From contig SKCR01029077.1 of assembly GCA_019454045.1 (NCBI GenBank), forward strand, positions 1 through 64,000: a stretch of 64,000 nucleotides of DNA, written 5' to 3'. Below are positions 8,827 through 22,699 of the stretch, piece after piece. The notes beneath the pieces are model-generated. The model was not told the DNA's origin, did no database searches, and saw only the letters and a program-made list of their open reading frames with translations. The position numbers and the translations under genes are program-made. Within the stretch, counting starts at the first letter, position 1; each line of letters begins with the position of its first letter. The stretch is from Zanthoxylum bungeanum (Eukaryota > Streptophyta > Magnoliopsida > Sapindales > Rutaceae).

Positions 8827-11518
8827 GTCACTCTACAAAACACATACGATAAATGGAAAATGAAATAGTATCTGGAACATAATTCTTTCTTCAGTCACTC
8901 AAAAAGACGTAAGGCTACAAGCTATTTCAACCATCTTGTCAACCCAATCTCTTAAGAATATTTAAAAATATGGCAAGTGAAAATCCACCATCAAACGACC
9001 ATCCATTTAACCACCAAAGAAGCCATCACATTTCTCCAATCGACCAAGCTCAACAAATCACCTCCACCAAACAAAAGAAAATGCAGGAATTCAAATATGA
9101 TTTTCACCAGGTCCAGTGGACTGGGGACGATTTGAAAGGAGTGAGCTATGATAACTTAGAACAAGAGAGTCTTCCTCAAAGATCACGAACTCCCATATTC
9201 CTCATCGACAAATATACTTGTTCTTCACGAACAACATGGAACAATATTCATTGGATCCCAACAGTCCCAGACTGTTTGTGCATGCACCAAGAGCCCTGTC
9301 GATCAAGCTCTAAGAATTATCAAGTGGAGTTTATTCTTTACTTTGGGAAGTCATCATTTTCCCCATAAAAATTTATTCAAAACAGCAATCCCATTCTACA
9401 ATGATCACCGCTTGTGACAAAACCACCAATTAGATTACTCCAAGCCTCCAAACAAGAGGTATGATTATTCCCATTTCCATCAACTATGTTGGCAATTTCA
9501 GTCATCAGGGTTCCCACTCGACACGACATGATCTTTATTCTAATTCTAGACAACAAGCCAAATACCCCAATGACTATCTCATACGACACATATAAAAGCT
9601 TGGTGTGAGGCGAGGGTCACATTCGACTCGACATCTAGTTCATTTGCTGATTGGTGAATGAAGTACATCATTTTCTCCAAACAATTTAGTTTCACAGGCA
9701 CACATGTAGTATCTTGCCACATTGTGCGATCAACATCTGGTTCATTCGACGGAAACTTGTACGACATGTATGGGAATTTCCCCCTAAAATGCAAACCATG
9801 TTGGTGTTCTCAGTTATACAGCGGTCCCGTTTGACACGACGCATACAAAGATTTATCACCATACTAAATTCCCATATCACCTGGGAAGATCCACATGCAA
9901 AACTACTAAGAGAAACCCGATAGGGTTTACTGGTAGCCTAAAGCCATGATTTGAAACTAATATTTATCCCACAAGACTGTCGTAGCATCCTCCAATTATG
10001 AAAACCAAAATTGCAAAGTGATACACGCACACTCCATAGAAGCACTAAGTTCCACGAAAGACCAACACGGTGGAGCAAATTCAATGACATTTCATGCATG
10101 TCGAATGGCCCAGCTGCTTTGTCCAGCCATACACGTATGCGTCTAAAGTTCCAAACGTGAAGGCCACGCACAAATTTGATGCATGCTGCCACCAAGCATG
10201 CAAGTTGCCAAAATTTAACCAAATAAGGCATATAGCCACGTGAATAATAGTTTGCATATGCCAAAATGCATAAGCCATCCACCAAATGCAAAAACACATA
10301 AACCATCTACCAAATGCCAAAACACATAAACCATCCACAAAATGTCAAAACACATAAGTCATCCACAAAATTCCAAAATACATAAGGACAAATCAAAAAC
10401 CCATACTAATCTACAAAGAAAGAAGGCGAGTTTGTCGAAAGGGGAAAAACTCATACTACCATCCATCTCGCAAAAAGACAAGTTGAAAGCCCATTTTTTG
10501 TCCCACATCGCCTGATGCTACATAGGAGACTGAAGCAACATCCTCCAAGCAGGAAAAGAGCCCCCACGTCATTCCATGTGGCTGCTTCCACCACTCGCTA
10601 GTTGAAAGTTGCAACATGTCAATCCATGCGATAATCTGTCGAACCAAGCAAAAAAGCATTACAAGTAGGCAAAAAAAATCAACATTCAAATAACCTACAC
10701 CATCATGGCCCCCACAAGCATGGAGCATGCATGAAAAGCCACATAAAAAAATGATAAAAAATAAACCCCCACTCCAGGTGCAGCCATCACTCGACAATTG
10801 CAAAGCTACTACACGCCACTCTACACGCAACAATCTGTCGAACCTTACGAGCAAGCTAATTAATAAGTCAACGCTCCATCATGGGTCTCACACTGAAACC
10901 AAGCATAAAATGAGCCTTATACACGCACAAGAGAGGCCAAGAACCTAAGCAACCAAGCCTCTAAATAGCCCATTTATCCTAAAGGTAACGAAGCCCAAAC
11001 ACATGCGCATAATGGCTCTAAAGTCTTCACGTACCCAGCCCACTCGCAGATGGCCCACGAAGATGCTGCCATACGCAAGAGCCAGCCCAAAGCATTCCAT
11101 TTGACTATAAGTCGAAAGAGCCCGGCACCAAAAAAGACAAAATAGATGGCCACTCCTGAGTAGCATGGATTAAGCCAAAGTCACGTGGCTCAGCTAAAAA
11201 CCGGGACCGATGCAAAAAAAAGCCTGCAAGCAAGCAGCTAGCATCCATCTTTCCCCATACTTCCACACGCCACCTTTCCACATACTTCCACACGCCACAT
11301 TTCCCTATACTGCCACACTACAAAAAAAAAACTTATAGCTTATATTACAAAAGTAGAGTCCCACATCGCCTGGGAAAGTAATCGCCTCCAAACCAACCAC
11401 ACTGACATGCGCAAGAACTGAAGATAGCATAATCAAGTGAAAAGCTAGTTTGAAAGTCCACTGCCCACGCGCCTGTCATTTCCAACTTGTAGTTTCCCTT
11501 ACATAAACAAGAAATCAA
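8827..11518 (+). other. Interior of the non-autonomous element, 5' part
   Basis: No recognisable protein. Small ORFs (8970-9368 plus; 9938-10306 and 10456-10854 minus) show no family motif. Phrases such as TCCCACATCGCCTG recur (10500, 11351, and 22140 as CCCACATCG). A short array of TTCCACACGCCACCTTTCC units lies at 11265-11305. Confidence 0.5.
10269..10380 (+). repeat. 28-bp tandem repeat, four units
   Basis: Units start at 10269, 10297, 10325 and 10353, with the start of a fifth at 10381. The consensus is like CATAAACCATCCACAAAATG then CCAAAACA. Exact 28-bp spacing. Confidence 0.85.
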
Positions 11519-11523
11519 GGTCA

Positions 11524-13596
11524 TGTTGGTTATTATCTAGGTCCCAAGATCAAACAAGACATGAAAACATTGTGTGAACACACCAACGGAGATAGCGGAA
11601 TACTCACATCGATCGGTTGAGTCGATTTGGAGACGAATAAACCCCAAAATCCTCACTGCCAAGGGCGCCAACTGCAGCAGTCCACTGCCTTCCATTTTCA
11701 GATTTGAGCTGAGAAAACGGAGCTCCAAGCCTCGTCCGACGGATCCCGGCTAATGGGCGAACCTCCCTACCACCTTCGCAAGACTCGTAAGTGTGCTAGC
11801 ACTTGATTTCTCACCATGAAAAACCACTCTTTGCTTCCCATTATTCACGCCATTTTGGCTTCAAAAACCAGTGAGTTTTTCATTTTGGGCGTGAGGATTA
11901 GAAGAGAAATGAGAGAGATGAAAGATGTGTTAAATTGTAAATGAAATGCATTTCAAATATATCTAATATACTTGTGTGAAATTCACTTTAATTTCACTTG
12001 CATTTGCCTTTATTTGAATTTCAAAAGTCAAAAAAGGTAAACATTATGCACATCATTACACATCTTGTCCATCACTATTCATATCACCTTTATTAAAGTG
12101 ACATGTTGTCAAGTCACATCACTCTAAGTGACAAGTGATTTGACGCTTGATGCGACTGATTGATTTGACGCTTGATGCGACTTGCGATGCCGCACTCGAA
12201 TTCGAAATACGAATGCGCTCGCAATCACACTCGGGCTCGGTTCGCTAATTCCGAATTAACGATTTTTCCGTCGCGTCGTAATTAAATGATTACGCCTAGC
12301 GAATTCACTATTCACGTCGCTAACGAATTAATTCTAAATAATTCGTTCGCCCGAATTAAAATCTAATTTTAATTCCACGTCGAAATCTAATTTCGTTTAA
12401 TATATCGAATATATTAATTTACCGATTAATTCCAAATTAATCGTTATCTCTCTCTAGACGATATTTTATCCTAGATAAAATATCTCCGTAATTAATCCTA
12501 GATTAATTTTCTCTCTCTCTCTATATAATCCCAGATTATTCAAGAGTGTGAGTTATGCGTCATCGGTGAATTATCGGGAAGCGACCCAGAGATCCCGGAT
12601 AAGTTGGCAGTAAATACGGTCGTCGGTGTATCCGAATCACGTACGTACCAAGTACTACGTTATACCGATTTACGAGACAAGGTCGACTCCTAGCAAAGCA
12701 CCAAGTCTGCCCAATTCTCCGGACATATCCATTTAAGAATTTTAAGATCTGTATCAAGCGTAGTATACGATTGTATTGTGTGTATCGGCCTAGTATCGGA
12801 TAGTCACGTGCTAGGGCTGGGGCTGGATAAGTGTCTACCTCGTCCGAAGCACATATCGGATGTCTGGTAACATAGTCTCTATAATCGGATATTTATGATC
12901 TGGTCACAATATCCCGATTGGTTGCGCAACACTCAAGAGCACTAGTACCGTATCCTGCGTGACATCATCTCCAATATGACTGAAGTGATACTTCCGTCTT
13001 GACATCACACCCAATACACTACGACTCTCTGATAAACCCAGAAGTGGTGTACGCAGAACCGGTTAAAGCCCTGTACCACCAAGACCAAAGTCTACCGATT
13101 ATCGTAAGTATTAGCGATGCAAGTCTCAGGTTAAGACTATACACACCTACCTTGATTTCGGCCTCCCATAGACACATAGTCATAATACCAATGGGATTCC
13201 GAGGGGTCTATCCAGAGCGAAGCTGTTTCCCGTACCATCGGTGAAACACGACCTCCTATCGCACTTGCATAAGTATCCAATACTTATATATATGAGAACT
13301 ATGCCGTTGTGCCCTCACAACGCACACAAGTGCAATACTAGCCTATTCCGCATTATCGATGTCCAGTCTCGATAATACTCCAGCTAGGGATATTTAATGA
13401 TTAATCCTTCGGGGACTGATACTGTCTCATATCATTCTCAATCCAGGAACTAATCATAGGGACCTCTCTTCATTTATATATCTATGATGATCTAATCACA
13501 AATGATGAGAGTGCAATTCCTTGTCACATAGTTAATTTGCTACAACAACACAATGATCTGTTCAAATAGTGACGCTATGGGTCATTTTGTCCAACA
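11524..13596 (-). repeat. Copia 3' LTR
   Basis: 2073 bp; begins TGTTGGTTATTATCTAGGTC and ends TTTTGTCCAACA in plus orientation. Contains CTCTCTCTATATAATCCCAG, which gives a TATATAGAGAG-type core on the minus strand near 12520-12535. Confidence 0.85.
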
Positions 13597-13607
13597 ATCT
13601 CCCACTT
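13597..13607 (-). promoter_or_regulatory. Copia polypurine tract
   Basis: The minus strand reads CCAAGTGGGAGAT directly before the TGTTGG of the 3' LTR. GTGGGAGATTGTTGG is the usual junction in plant copia elements. Confidence 0.75.
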
Positions 13608-13829
13608 GGCACATAGCCAGTCACTCAAGTGTCCCACACCCGAACTATGTACGGTTCGCTCAAATTTCCGAGGAAAGGTTTTCGTCAGCGAATTTATTTG
13701 ATTATCATCTGACGCGATTTATACGATCATCACATCGCCACGATGTGTGATCCGAACGAATCAGATGATATAGAAGTATATATCTGGATCGTCGATGAGA
13801 CCTTTAATTCCTTAGCATGTGCTGACGCC

Positions 13830-15800
13830 TAGCTCAGCTGCTAACAGAACTATATCTAATCTAATTAGATTTATTTTCGATCCAAATGGCTTCTATTGCT
13901 GCCTCAGCTGCAGTAATAATCTGCATTTGTTGTTTATTCGGCAATAGTTATCTTGCTCGGAAGATTTCCAGTTCACTGTCCCGTTATTCAAACTTTATAG
14001 TACCGTATTATTTAATTGTTTGGAAACTTGCAGCAGTGATCCCAGTCACTTCAAGTTCTCCTTCTCCATAGTTTAAGACAACATCTTTAGTTCTCTCAGA
14101 TACTAACAGATGTTCTTAATCTTCAATCCAGTGACTATCACTTGGATTGACCTGATCGTGACTCCATATGCTCGAAGCGTATGAGACACCCTATCAAGTA
14201 CATTTTAAATGTACAATTTCCCAGAGAGTGTTAACAACTCCAAATCTATCCCAGTAGATCTTTATTCCTTGAATAAAGGTTGTTACTCCCCAGAATTATA
14301 CGGAGAATTTCTATGAAAGCCAAGCTTTCAACAATTGCTTTATGGGAATTTAACTGTCAGTGCGCTCTGCCACTAACCTCCTTATATACACAAGAATTAT
14401 TTCCGTTTTGAGTCAAATCATAAACCATTATGATTATTTCAAAACGTCAGTTCCAATAACCTTATGCTTGCTTCAATCAAACATGGATCGAATAACCCGC
14501 AAACCTTGTTTGTCGGTTATACAAAATCATCAGAATGTTATAAACATTCTCCAAAAGGTTTCCTTTTCAGGAAAGCGATTTTGATCTATAACTGACACAT
14601 TTCATAAATGAAATACGCAGTTATCAACAAGCATCTTCAAAATGGATTTACCATGGCAACAGGTAAAAGGTTGAACCGTTATTAACACAATGTTGATAAC
14701 GATACCTTTCCGTCAAAAGCCCAGCTTTGTACGTTGGTATGTTGCCTTCCATGTATGTCTTCCTTGAAGACGTTTAATGTACCAATAGGCACAATGCCTT
14801 GTGGTACAACAACTAGTATCCAAAATAGTTGTTATACATGGAATCCATTTCGGATTCATGGCACTTTGCCATAACAGGGAGTTGATACCTCGTATCACTT
14901 CCTCAAAACGTAGTCGGTTGGTATACCTTCATAAGATTGACATCTTTATGAGGTTAGATCAGAAACTCATACCCTAGGTTGTTTTCTGACTCTATCCGAT
15001 CTACTCAGTTCTTGTGTATTCGAAGATTAATGGTACAGATTCATCATTGATGAACTGTTTGTGTTCCATTAAGGACTTCGTGCCTTGAACAGTATTACTC
15101 CGATTTTCATCGAGTATCACTATCCTCCCACTGACCACTGCATATCGGTATTCCTCTCAGGAAAAATGCATGGTGAGCAACAATCATATTGTTCTCCTGT
15201 GAGATTTACAAGTATTATACTTAAGGTTTCCCTTAGGATAACCTATATTGGCACTTATCCAATTTGGGTCCTTAGTTTGGTATCATCCAAACATTATGCC
15301 TGGCATACCCAAATTATCAGGAATGAGAAAACCTCGTTTCTTTCCTGTTCATATCCTATATGATATCTGTCAAACAGATTTATATGGAACCTTATTCTAA
15401 ATAAGCTTTGCACTGTTAATACATATCCTATAGAAGGAAACAGTAGCTCAGAGCGACTCGTGATAAACCTTATCATGTCCAACAAAATTCGTTTTAGTTA
15501 GGACACACCGTCTAACTGACGTGTCTCGGGAGGAGTCCTCATCTGAAAGAATACCATACTCTTTCATGTACGTATGAAACTTACTGCTTAAGTATTTTCC
15601 ATTACGGTCTTACCGTGGCGGAATAATACTATAGCCGATCTGTTTTTCAATTTCGTGTCGAAACTCTAAAGTTTCTGATTTGTGTTCTTCAAAAGAAACA
15701 CATAACCATAACGTGATGCTACATCCGTCAAGGTCACGAAATTTCATGTTCACATCTAGCCTAGCTAGATATGGGCCCACTAACTTCACCATGAATATGA
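13830..15800 (-). pseudogene. Decayed copia pol (integrase, RT, RNase H traces)
   Basis: Minus strand, right to left. 15610-15792 contains HKSETLEFRHEIEKQIGYSI, as in the copia integrase core. Around 15190-15430, stop-broken frames read KVPYKSV, then WTGKK and later IGYPKGN, the end of integrase before RT. 14713-14898 can be read as VVPQGIVPIG, the start of the RT domain. 13880-14010 shows NWKSSEQ and AAEAAIEAIWIENK in two frames, the end of RNase H. Several frameshifts and stops separate these. No gag is recognisable to the right. Non-functional. Confidence 0.65.
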
Positions 15801-18800
15801 CTAACAGATCGGTGGCCCTTTTACTATTACTAAGTAAATAGTATTTTAGGTACTTTACCTAATAAACTAGATTCGCAGACCTTATTTGAATAGTCAAATC
15901 AGTCCTAGTACCCACTTTTCAAAAGTGTGGATATACGAGTCTTGTTTAATTGTGTCATAGACAACAATGCCACAAATAAGTCTCTATTAATCAAATCATT
16001 TGAGCGATTTATTTGTCATTTTATATGTTTGAGATTTTATTTATATTCAAAATATAAATTCTGTTATTTACATCTAATGTATTTATCTCAGTATCATCTT
16101 TATATAATAAAAAACACTTAGTGTTCTATAATATAAAGGTTTTATCCGTAACGGATTAAACACTGATATAGAGATAATGTCTCTATAGTCAAACTAGTTA
16201 CATTATAACAGTTCCTAATTTAAGTACATACCCGAAGGGTAGTTCCTAAACTTAGGTATCTACGGTCGAAACACAGCGACTTTCGTCCCGTTTCCGATTC
16301 GCAGAGAAATCTCGGCTTGAAGTCAATATCCAGCTCATATCGGATTCTGAACATCAATACATATATTTAATGTACCACACTAAGTATTTAAAATCTAATT
16401 TTAATACTAGTAGTGAACATAACTTTGACAAATATTTTTAAAGTCAGAGCCTCGCCCTTCTTAATTCCTTCGTGTCTTCCATATCCAAATGGTAGTCACT
16501 TTGGGATATGTCAATTATCTTTTCAATATTTCACAAACCTTGGCCAAGCCTTGGGTTTCGGAATATCGAACGATGTGCACCTTGTGCAACACGCCCAATT
16601 GTAAACTTTGACTTTTCACTCTAGAATAGTCAAATCAATTCTCTAAGAATTATTAATTGCAATTTAATACTTTTAAATCTAAAGATAGATTTATGATAAG
16701 TATATTAATTAAGCACTAAATTCATCATCACATAAATCTTCCAAAGATTTTATGCTCTACTTATTTGCTTAATTATGGCCTAGATATAACAAGTTATTTT
16801 ATCCAATAAAGTAACCTATTATGAATTCCCAATAAAATTAAATCATTTAAAACATTTAATCCAAGGATTATATATTTTAAATATTCAACTTTTCAATTCT
16901 TTCTTGATTTCAATAGTCCAACTATTTAATCAATTTTAATAAGATACTATTTATTATAATGATTACAATAATCCAATTATTTAATCAACTATAATTTTAA
17001 TATTGATTACTATAATCTAATTATAAAATCAACTATCATTTTAATTCAATTATATTGATTACTATAATCCAATTATAAAATCAACTATATTTGAATGAGT
17101 TTGTATATAGTCCAACTATATATATTTTTAAAACAACATAAAATATTAGTCTAACTAATACTTTTGATTAATATGACGAGTAAAATAGATGAGCGCGTTT
17201 AGCGAGTATTCGAACGAATGTTGCAAATTCAATACTTGCCTCCCACTATTTTTCGTCGAGCCTCTAACCCTCTGTCGAGTACTCGGGAAACCGTGTTTCC
17301 TAGTGGGCTAGGATCCCGTTAAATATCACACAATCTTGACTTTGGCCAACAAATTGTATGATAATTGACCTGGTAGATCTCGAAGATCAATTGGATCTCA
17401 TCCAACTCCTAGATCCAGTAGGTGGACATCCAAGTCCCAAATATATATCTTATATATGCCTATACATCGAATGTATACCCTAACCTTTTTCCTCTGAATC
17501 AACTAGGCCTTGGCTTTGGCACAACAAACCTGGTGATCCCAGTCAAGCGCGGACCCATTGACATGGAAGCTTCGTAATCAATGTCAATGGACAAGAAGTG
17601 GTCTTGACTTTGGCCAAAAAACCACAACTTGGACACGACACCGATATGGAACAAAACCTCGTGATTAAAACACATCTTCGACGGACAAGGGCTTGACTTT
17701 GGCCACAACCCCTGCCAATCTCGGATCTTGAGCAAGAATCACTCAATGGAAGGAAAATAAACGCTTGATATTTAACGAGGGTTTTTCGCGTGCAAATTGG
17801 CTACCAATTTAATTATCTTTGTTAAGGTCTCATCATCATACACCCTTAAACATGCATTCTAAACACATAATAAAGCGAGTATGAAATAAATAATAATGAT
17901 ATGCAGATGGATACTTTACACATTGATCCTAGATCAAATCTCTCACACTTTCTCACTCAAGCTAGCACTAGTATTACTTCTACCCGTTACACTACACTTC
18001 TAAAGAAACCTCATTTACATTGAGGGGAATAGGTGAGAAGAGAATACAAAGAGAATAGAGGTGATAAGGCTGGACACGCATGTCCAATTTAATAAATCGA
18101 ATTTATTACAACAACAATTTCCAAAATTGCCCACCCATCTAATATCCATCTGATATACATTATTCATTCAACACAACCACGTATTCACACACATAAGCAT
18201 GCTATCAATCAATCTAATCAAATTAATTAATCTGATAATTAAGTGATCATCCAATGTTCAAACAACGATTTGATTTTTGTCGAGTCAAACTCATTTTTGC
18301 GAATAAGTACTCAAAGTACGAATTCCATGAATTAAATTAAACTACATCATTAAATCAAATTTAACATGTATTTAATACTAATTCACTATTCAATTCCAAA
18401 TTAAACATTACACTTTATTAATAAACCTTTTACGATTTAAATTCCAAATTTAATCGTAACGCGTCTTAAAGACCGATTAACGTCCAACGTCAATTCAATT
18501 AAAGTCCAATGGGCTTTTAATTGATTTCTTAAGGCGTGGACTTTTGGTCAACTCGGGTCAAACCGATAACCAAAGTCCAATCCGGGATTTACCCCATAAG
18601 CCCATAAATCAATCTTGGCCCATTAGGCCCAATTAAACTTTAAAGGTTCATTAAGTCGCATTTGGGCTAAACGGAAGTGTTTTGGGCCCAATTGGATCCA
18701 ATCCATTTGGCCTAAACCCAACTTTGTACAACAAAGCCCAATAAGCCCAATAACAACTTTAATAGCCCAAATCCAATTTTAATGCCTCAAATAATTAAAT

Positions 18801-19431
18801 TACATAAATCCAATTTAGCAATTTAATTACCTAAAGTGTATAATATGATTAATCACCTAAATCAACATTTCCAAAACATTAATTAGTCCAATTAATCATG
18901 TTCTTAATCATCATTACATGTCCAACATATTAATGAAAAATCAAACCCATTTACATGCTTCTTTAGTCTCGGCCAAGGGATGCATTTTGTTGTCGATTTG
19001 AATTCAATCCAATTAATTCAACAATCGACATTAAATCAACATCCTAAATGATTTCATACACATCCAATGTCATAAAATCAAAAATCCAAGACATTATAGG
19101 GCATACACCAATTCGGCCAACATGAAATTTTGGGGATTTATGTTCAATTCAAAGTACAATCCAATTGACCATAAATTAACATCATCCTACATGATTCTAA
19201 CTCATCAAATGAATCAAAAAAAAAAATCCAAGAATCCAAAAATCATCCACACATTCGGCCAAGTGACAAAATTGGGGAAAATTATTCCAAATCAATTTTC
19301 AACAAATGGTCCAACCAAAATGAAATTAGACATGGTTAATACCATACTCAAACAATCAATTTATTCAAATCATGCTCAACACATATTTACCCAAAATTTT
19401 TAAGCCCTACATTTTTCATGCTTGAACCTAA
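15801..19431 (-). other. Copia interior upstream of integrase; no gag recognised
   Basis: This is where gag and protease should lie on the minus strand. I see only A/T-rich sequence (16600-17160), a repeated phrase CTTGACTTTGGCCA(A/C) at 17335, 17604 and 17693, and C-rich runs of GCCCAATAAGCCC near 18600-18780. The coding capacity appears lost or replaced. Confidence 0.45.
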
Positions 19432-19444
19432 GCTCTTGATGCCA
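19432..19444 (-). promoter_or_regulatory. Copia primer binding site
   Basis: The minus strand reads CCAACA-A-TGGCATCAAGAGC, one base after the 5' LTR. It resembles the TGGTATCAGAGC site for initiator tRNA-Met, with mismatches. Confidence 0.65.
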
Positions 19445-19445
19445 T

Positions 19446-21524
19446 TGTTGGTTATTATCTAGGTCCCAAGATCAAACAAGACGTGAAAACATTGTGTGAA
19501 CACACCACGGAGATAGCGGAATACTCACATCGATCGGTTGAGTCGATTTGGAGACGAATTAAAGCCCAAAATCCTCACTGCCAAGGGCGCCAACTGCAGC
19601 AGTCCACTGCCTCCATTTTCAGATTTGAGCTGAGAAAACGGAGCTCCAAGCCTAGTCCGACGGATCCCGGCTAATGGGCGAACCTCCCTACCACCTTCGC
19701 AAGACTCGTAAGTGTGGCTAGCACTTGATTTCTCACCATGAAAAACCACTCTTTGCTTCCCATTATTCACGCCATTTTGGCTTCAAAAACCAGTTAGTTT
19801 TTCAGTTTGGGCGTGAGGATTAGAAGAGAAATGAGAGAGATGAAAGATGTGTTAAATTGTAAATGAAATGCATTTCAAATATATCTTATATACTTGTGTG
19901 AAATTCACTTTAATTTCACTTGCATTTGCCTTTAATTTGAATTTCAAAAGTCAAAAAAGGTAAACACTATGCACATCAATTACACATCTTGTCCATCACT
20001 ATTCATATCACCTTTATTAAAGTGACATGTTGTCAAGTCACATCACTATAAGTGACAAGTGATTTGACGCTTGATGCGACTGATTGATTTGACGCTTGAT
20101 GCGACTTGCGATGCCGCACTCGAATTCGAAATACGAATGCGCTCGCAATCACACTCGGGCTCGGATTCGCTAATTCCGAATTAACGATTTTTCCGTCGCG
20201 TCGTAATTAAATGATTACGCCTAGCGAATTCACTATTCACGTCGCTAACGAATTAATTCTAAATTAATTCGTTCGCCCGAATTAAAATCTAATTTTAATT
20301 CCGCGTCGAAATCTAATTTCGTTTAATATATCGAATATATTAATTTACCGATTAATTCCAAATTAATCGTTATCTCTCTCTAGACGATATTTTATCCTAG
20401 ATAAAATATCTCCGTAATTAATCCTAGATTAATTTTCTCTCTCTTCTATATAATCCCAGATTATTCAAGAGTGCGAGTTATGCGTCATCGGTGGATTATC
20501 GGGAAGCGACCCATGAGATCCCCGGATAAGTTGGCAGTAAATACGGTCGTCGGTGTATCCGAATCACGTACGTACCAAGTACTACGTTATACCGATTTAC
20601 GAGACAAGGTCGACTCCTAGCAAAGCACCAAGTCTGCCCAATTCTCCGGACATATCCATTTAAGAATATTTAAGATCTGTATCAAGCGTAGTATACGATT
20701 GTATTGTGTGTATCGGCCCAGTATCGGATAGTCACGTGCTAGGGCTGGGGCTGGATAAGTGTCTACCCCGTCCGAAGCACATATCGGATGTCTGGTAACA
20801 TAGTCTCTATAATCAGATATTTATGACCTGGTCACAATATCCCGATTGGTTGCGCAACACTCAAGAGCACTTGTACCGTATCCTGCGTGACATCATCTCC
20901 AATATGACTGAAGTGATACTTCCGTCTTGACATCACACCCAATACACTACGACTCTCTGATAAACCCAGAAGTGGTGTACGCAGAACCGGTTAAAGCCCT
21001 GTACCACCAAGACCAAAGTCTACCATTATCGCAAGTATTAGCGATGCAAGTCTCAGGTTAAGACTATACACACCTACCTTGATTTCGGCCTCCCATAGAC
21101 ACATAGTCATAATACCAATGGGATTCCGATGGGTCTATCCAGAGCGAAGCTGTTTCCCGTACCATCGGTGAAACACGACCTCCTATCGCACTTGCATAAG
21201 TATCCAATACTTATATATATGAGAACTATGCCGTTGTGCCCTCACAACGCACACAAGTGCAATACTAGCCTATTCCGCATTATCGATGTCCAGTCTCGAT
21301 AATACTCCGGCTAGGGATATTTAATGATTAATCCTTCGGGGACTGATACTGTCTCATATCATTCTCAATCCAGGAACTAATCATAGGGACCTCTCTTCAT
21401 TTATATATCTATGGTGATCTAATCACAAATGATGAGAGTGCAATTTCCTTGTCACATAGTTAATTTGCTACAACAACACAATGATCTGTGCAAATAGTGA
21501 CGCTATGGGTCATTTTGTCCAACA
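19446..21524 (-). repeat. Copia 5' LTR
   Basis: 2079 bp, nearly identical to the copy at 11524-13596. Small differences include single-base indels (for example CACCAACGG versus CACCACGG). Confidence 0.85.
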
Positions 21525-21529
21525 GGTCA

Positions 21530-22243
21530 AACTTTTGATGGCCCACTAACATGCAAGTTGTCATATGAAAAGCATGAAAGTAAAGTTTAATTGAGCTTCC
21601 CTCTATAATTTTCGCATGAAAGTAAAACAATCCAGCCCAACCCTGCCCAATCAACATACTCCATATGTCGTGAGACCGAAATCAGTCCATAAAATCCAAG
21701 CTAGCTCGCGCGCGAATGCACCAGGTGCAACCCGGTTGCAAACCAAAATCCCAGCCAAGCCCACTTACAAAAGTCAGCCCACTACGACTCAAGATTACAA
21801 ATTGGTTCTAGAAAAGTTCTTGACCACACGCTTGAAGCCACAACACTGTAGCCTAGGCGCCAAAAATGAAGGTTATCAAACTCAGCCCAAGCGAGAGTCT
21901 AGGGACAATTCACAAACTGAACCAACAAATCCCATGGTATCAAGCCCAGCCCAATAATCCAAAACAAACCATGAAGTCCATTCACACAAGACAAAGCAAC
22001 AAAATCGAAGAAGCAAAAAACAAAAGCCACCGTAACAGTCATAAGCCCACGTCAAGCCGAAGGCTAGACCGGCCAATTACCGTACTTCCAGCCCATGAGA
22101 GAAAACCATGCGCTTATCCACATCAATCAAACCTTTTTATCCCACATCGTTTGTTGTAAGAAGACATCCGAAACAGTCCATATGCAACAAAGCCACAAGA
22201 CTTCAAAACAGCTTCACATGCATGTCGAATGGCGTAAATAAAG
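21530..22243 (+). other. Interior of the non-autonomous element after the nested copia
   Basis: Continues the sequence interrupted at 11523 (AAGGTCA | GGTCAAAC). No protein recognised; small ORFs lack known motifs. Confidence 0.5.
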
Positions 22244-22423
22244 GCTTGGCAATGAGTGAATGTGTCATTCGACAAGACAAAAATAGAAGCTTGGCACTAG
22301 GAGAATATGCCACTCGACGAGACTACTATGCAAGCTTGGCATTAGGCAAATGTGTCACACAACATGACACAAATAAAAGCTAGGCACTAAGGTGTGAAAG
22401 GTCCACTCGACACTACCCAGTAA
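22244..22423 (+). repeat. 45-bp tandem repeat, four units
   Basis: GCTTGGC-type starts at 22244, 22289, 22334 and 22379, exact 45-bp spacing. Translation would give repeats like SLALGEYATRRDYYA. The third unit carries the perfect stem GTGTC/GACAC. Probably non-coding. Confidence 0.75.
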
Positions 22424-22699
22424 TAGTCGAGTGAAGCTCTTTCTTTGTTCCAAAATATTTTAATTTTAAGAGCACTTGTAGTATCATCTCATATTGTCCC
22501 ACTCGACATATGTGGGATGACAAAACATCTTGTTCATTCAATACCCACACAACAAGATGAATGGCCATCGGCCCACGGTACATGGAAAAATTGCCATCTC
22601 TTCCTCAGACGACATGAAAGGTTAGTCATCATCTTCATGCTACGATGATTTAATACCGCTAACTCCAAACTACCTTGGGAATCTTTTATCATGCCCAGT

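Larger units (their letters stand above)
11524..21524 (-). mobile_element. Ty1/copia-type LTR retrotransposon, nested, pol decayed
   Basis: LTRs of about 2.07 kb (11524-13596, 19446-21524) have TGTTGG...CCAACA ends. GGTCA is duplicated at 11519-11523 and 21525-21529. Minus-strand orientation follows from the PBS at 19432-19444 (TGGCATCAAGAGC, near the Met-initiator type TGGTATCAGAGC) and the purine tract AAGTGGGAGAT at 13597-13607. Pol traces appear in the order integrase, RT, RNase H on the minus strand, which is copia order. The LTRs are very similar (about six differences in the first ~250 bases by eye), yet pol is full of stops. Confidence 0.85.

Noticed and set aside
10456..10854. 132-residue minus-strand ORF
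   Set aside because: No recognisable domain; lies in the non-coding interior of the pol-less element.
21616..22159. Overlapping ORFs of 113 and 97 residues in the pol-less element
   Set aside because: No motif, biased composition, two frames of the same low-complexity text.
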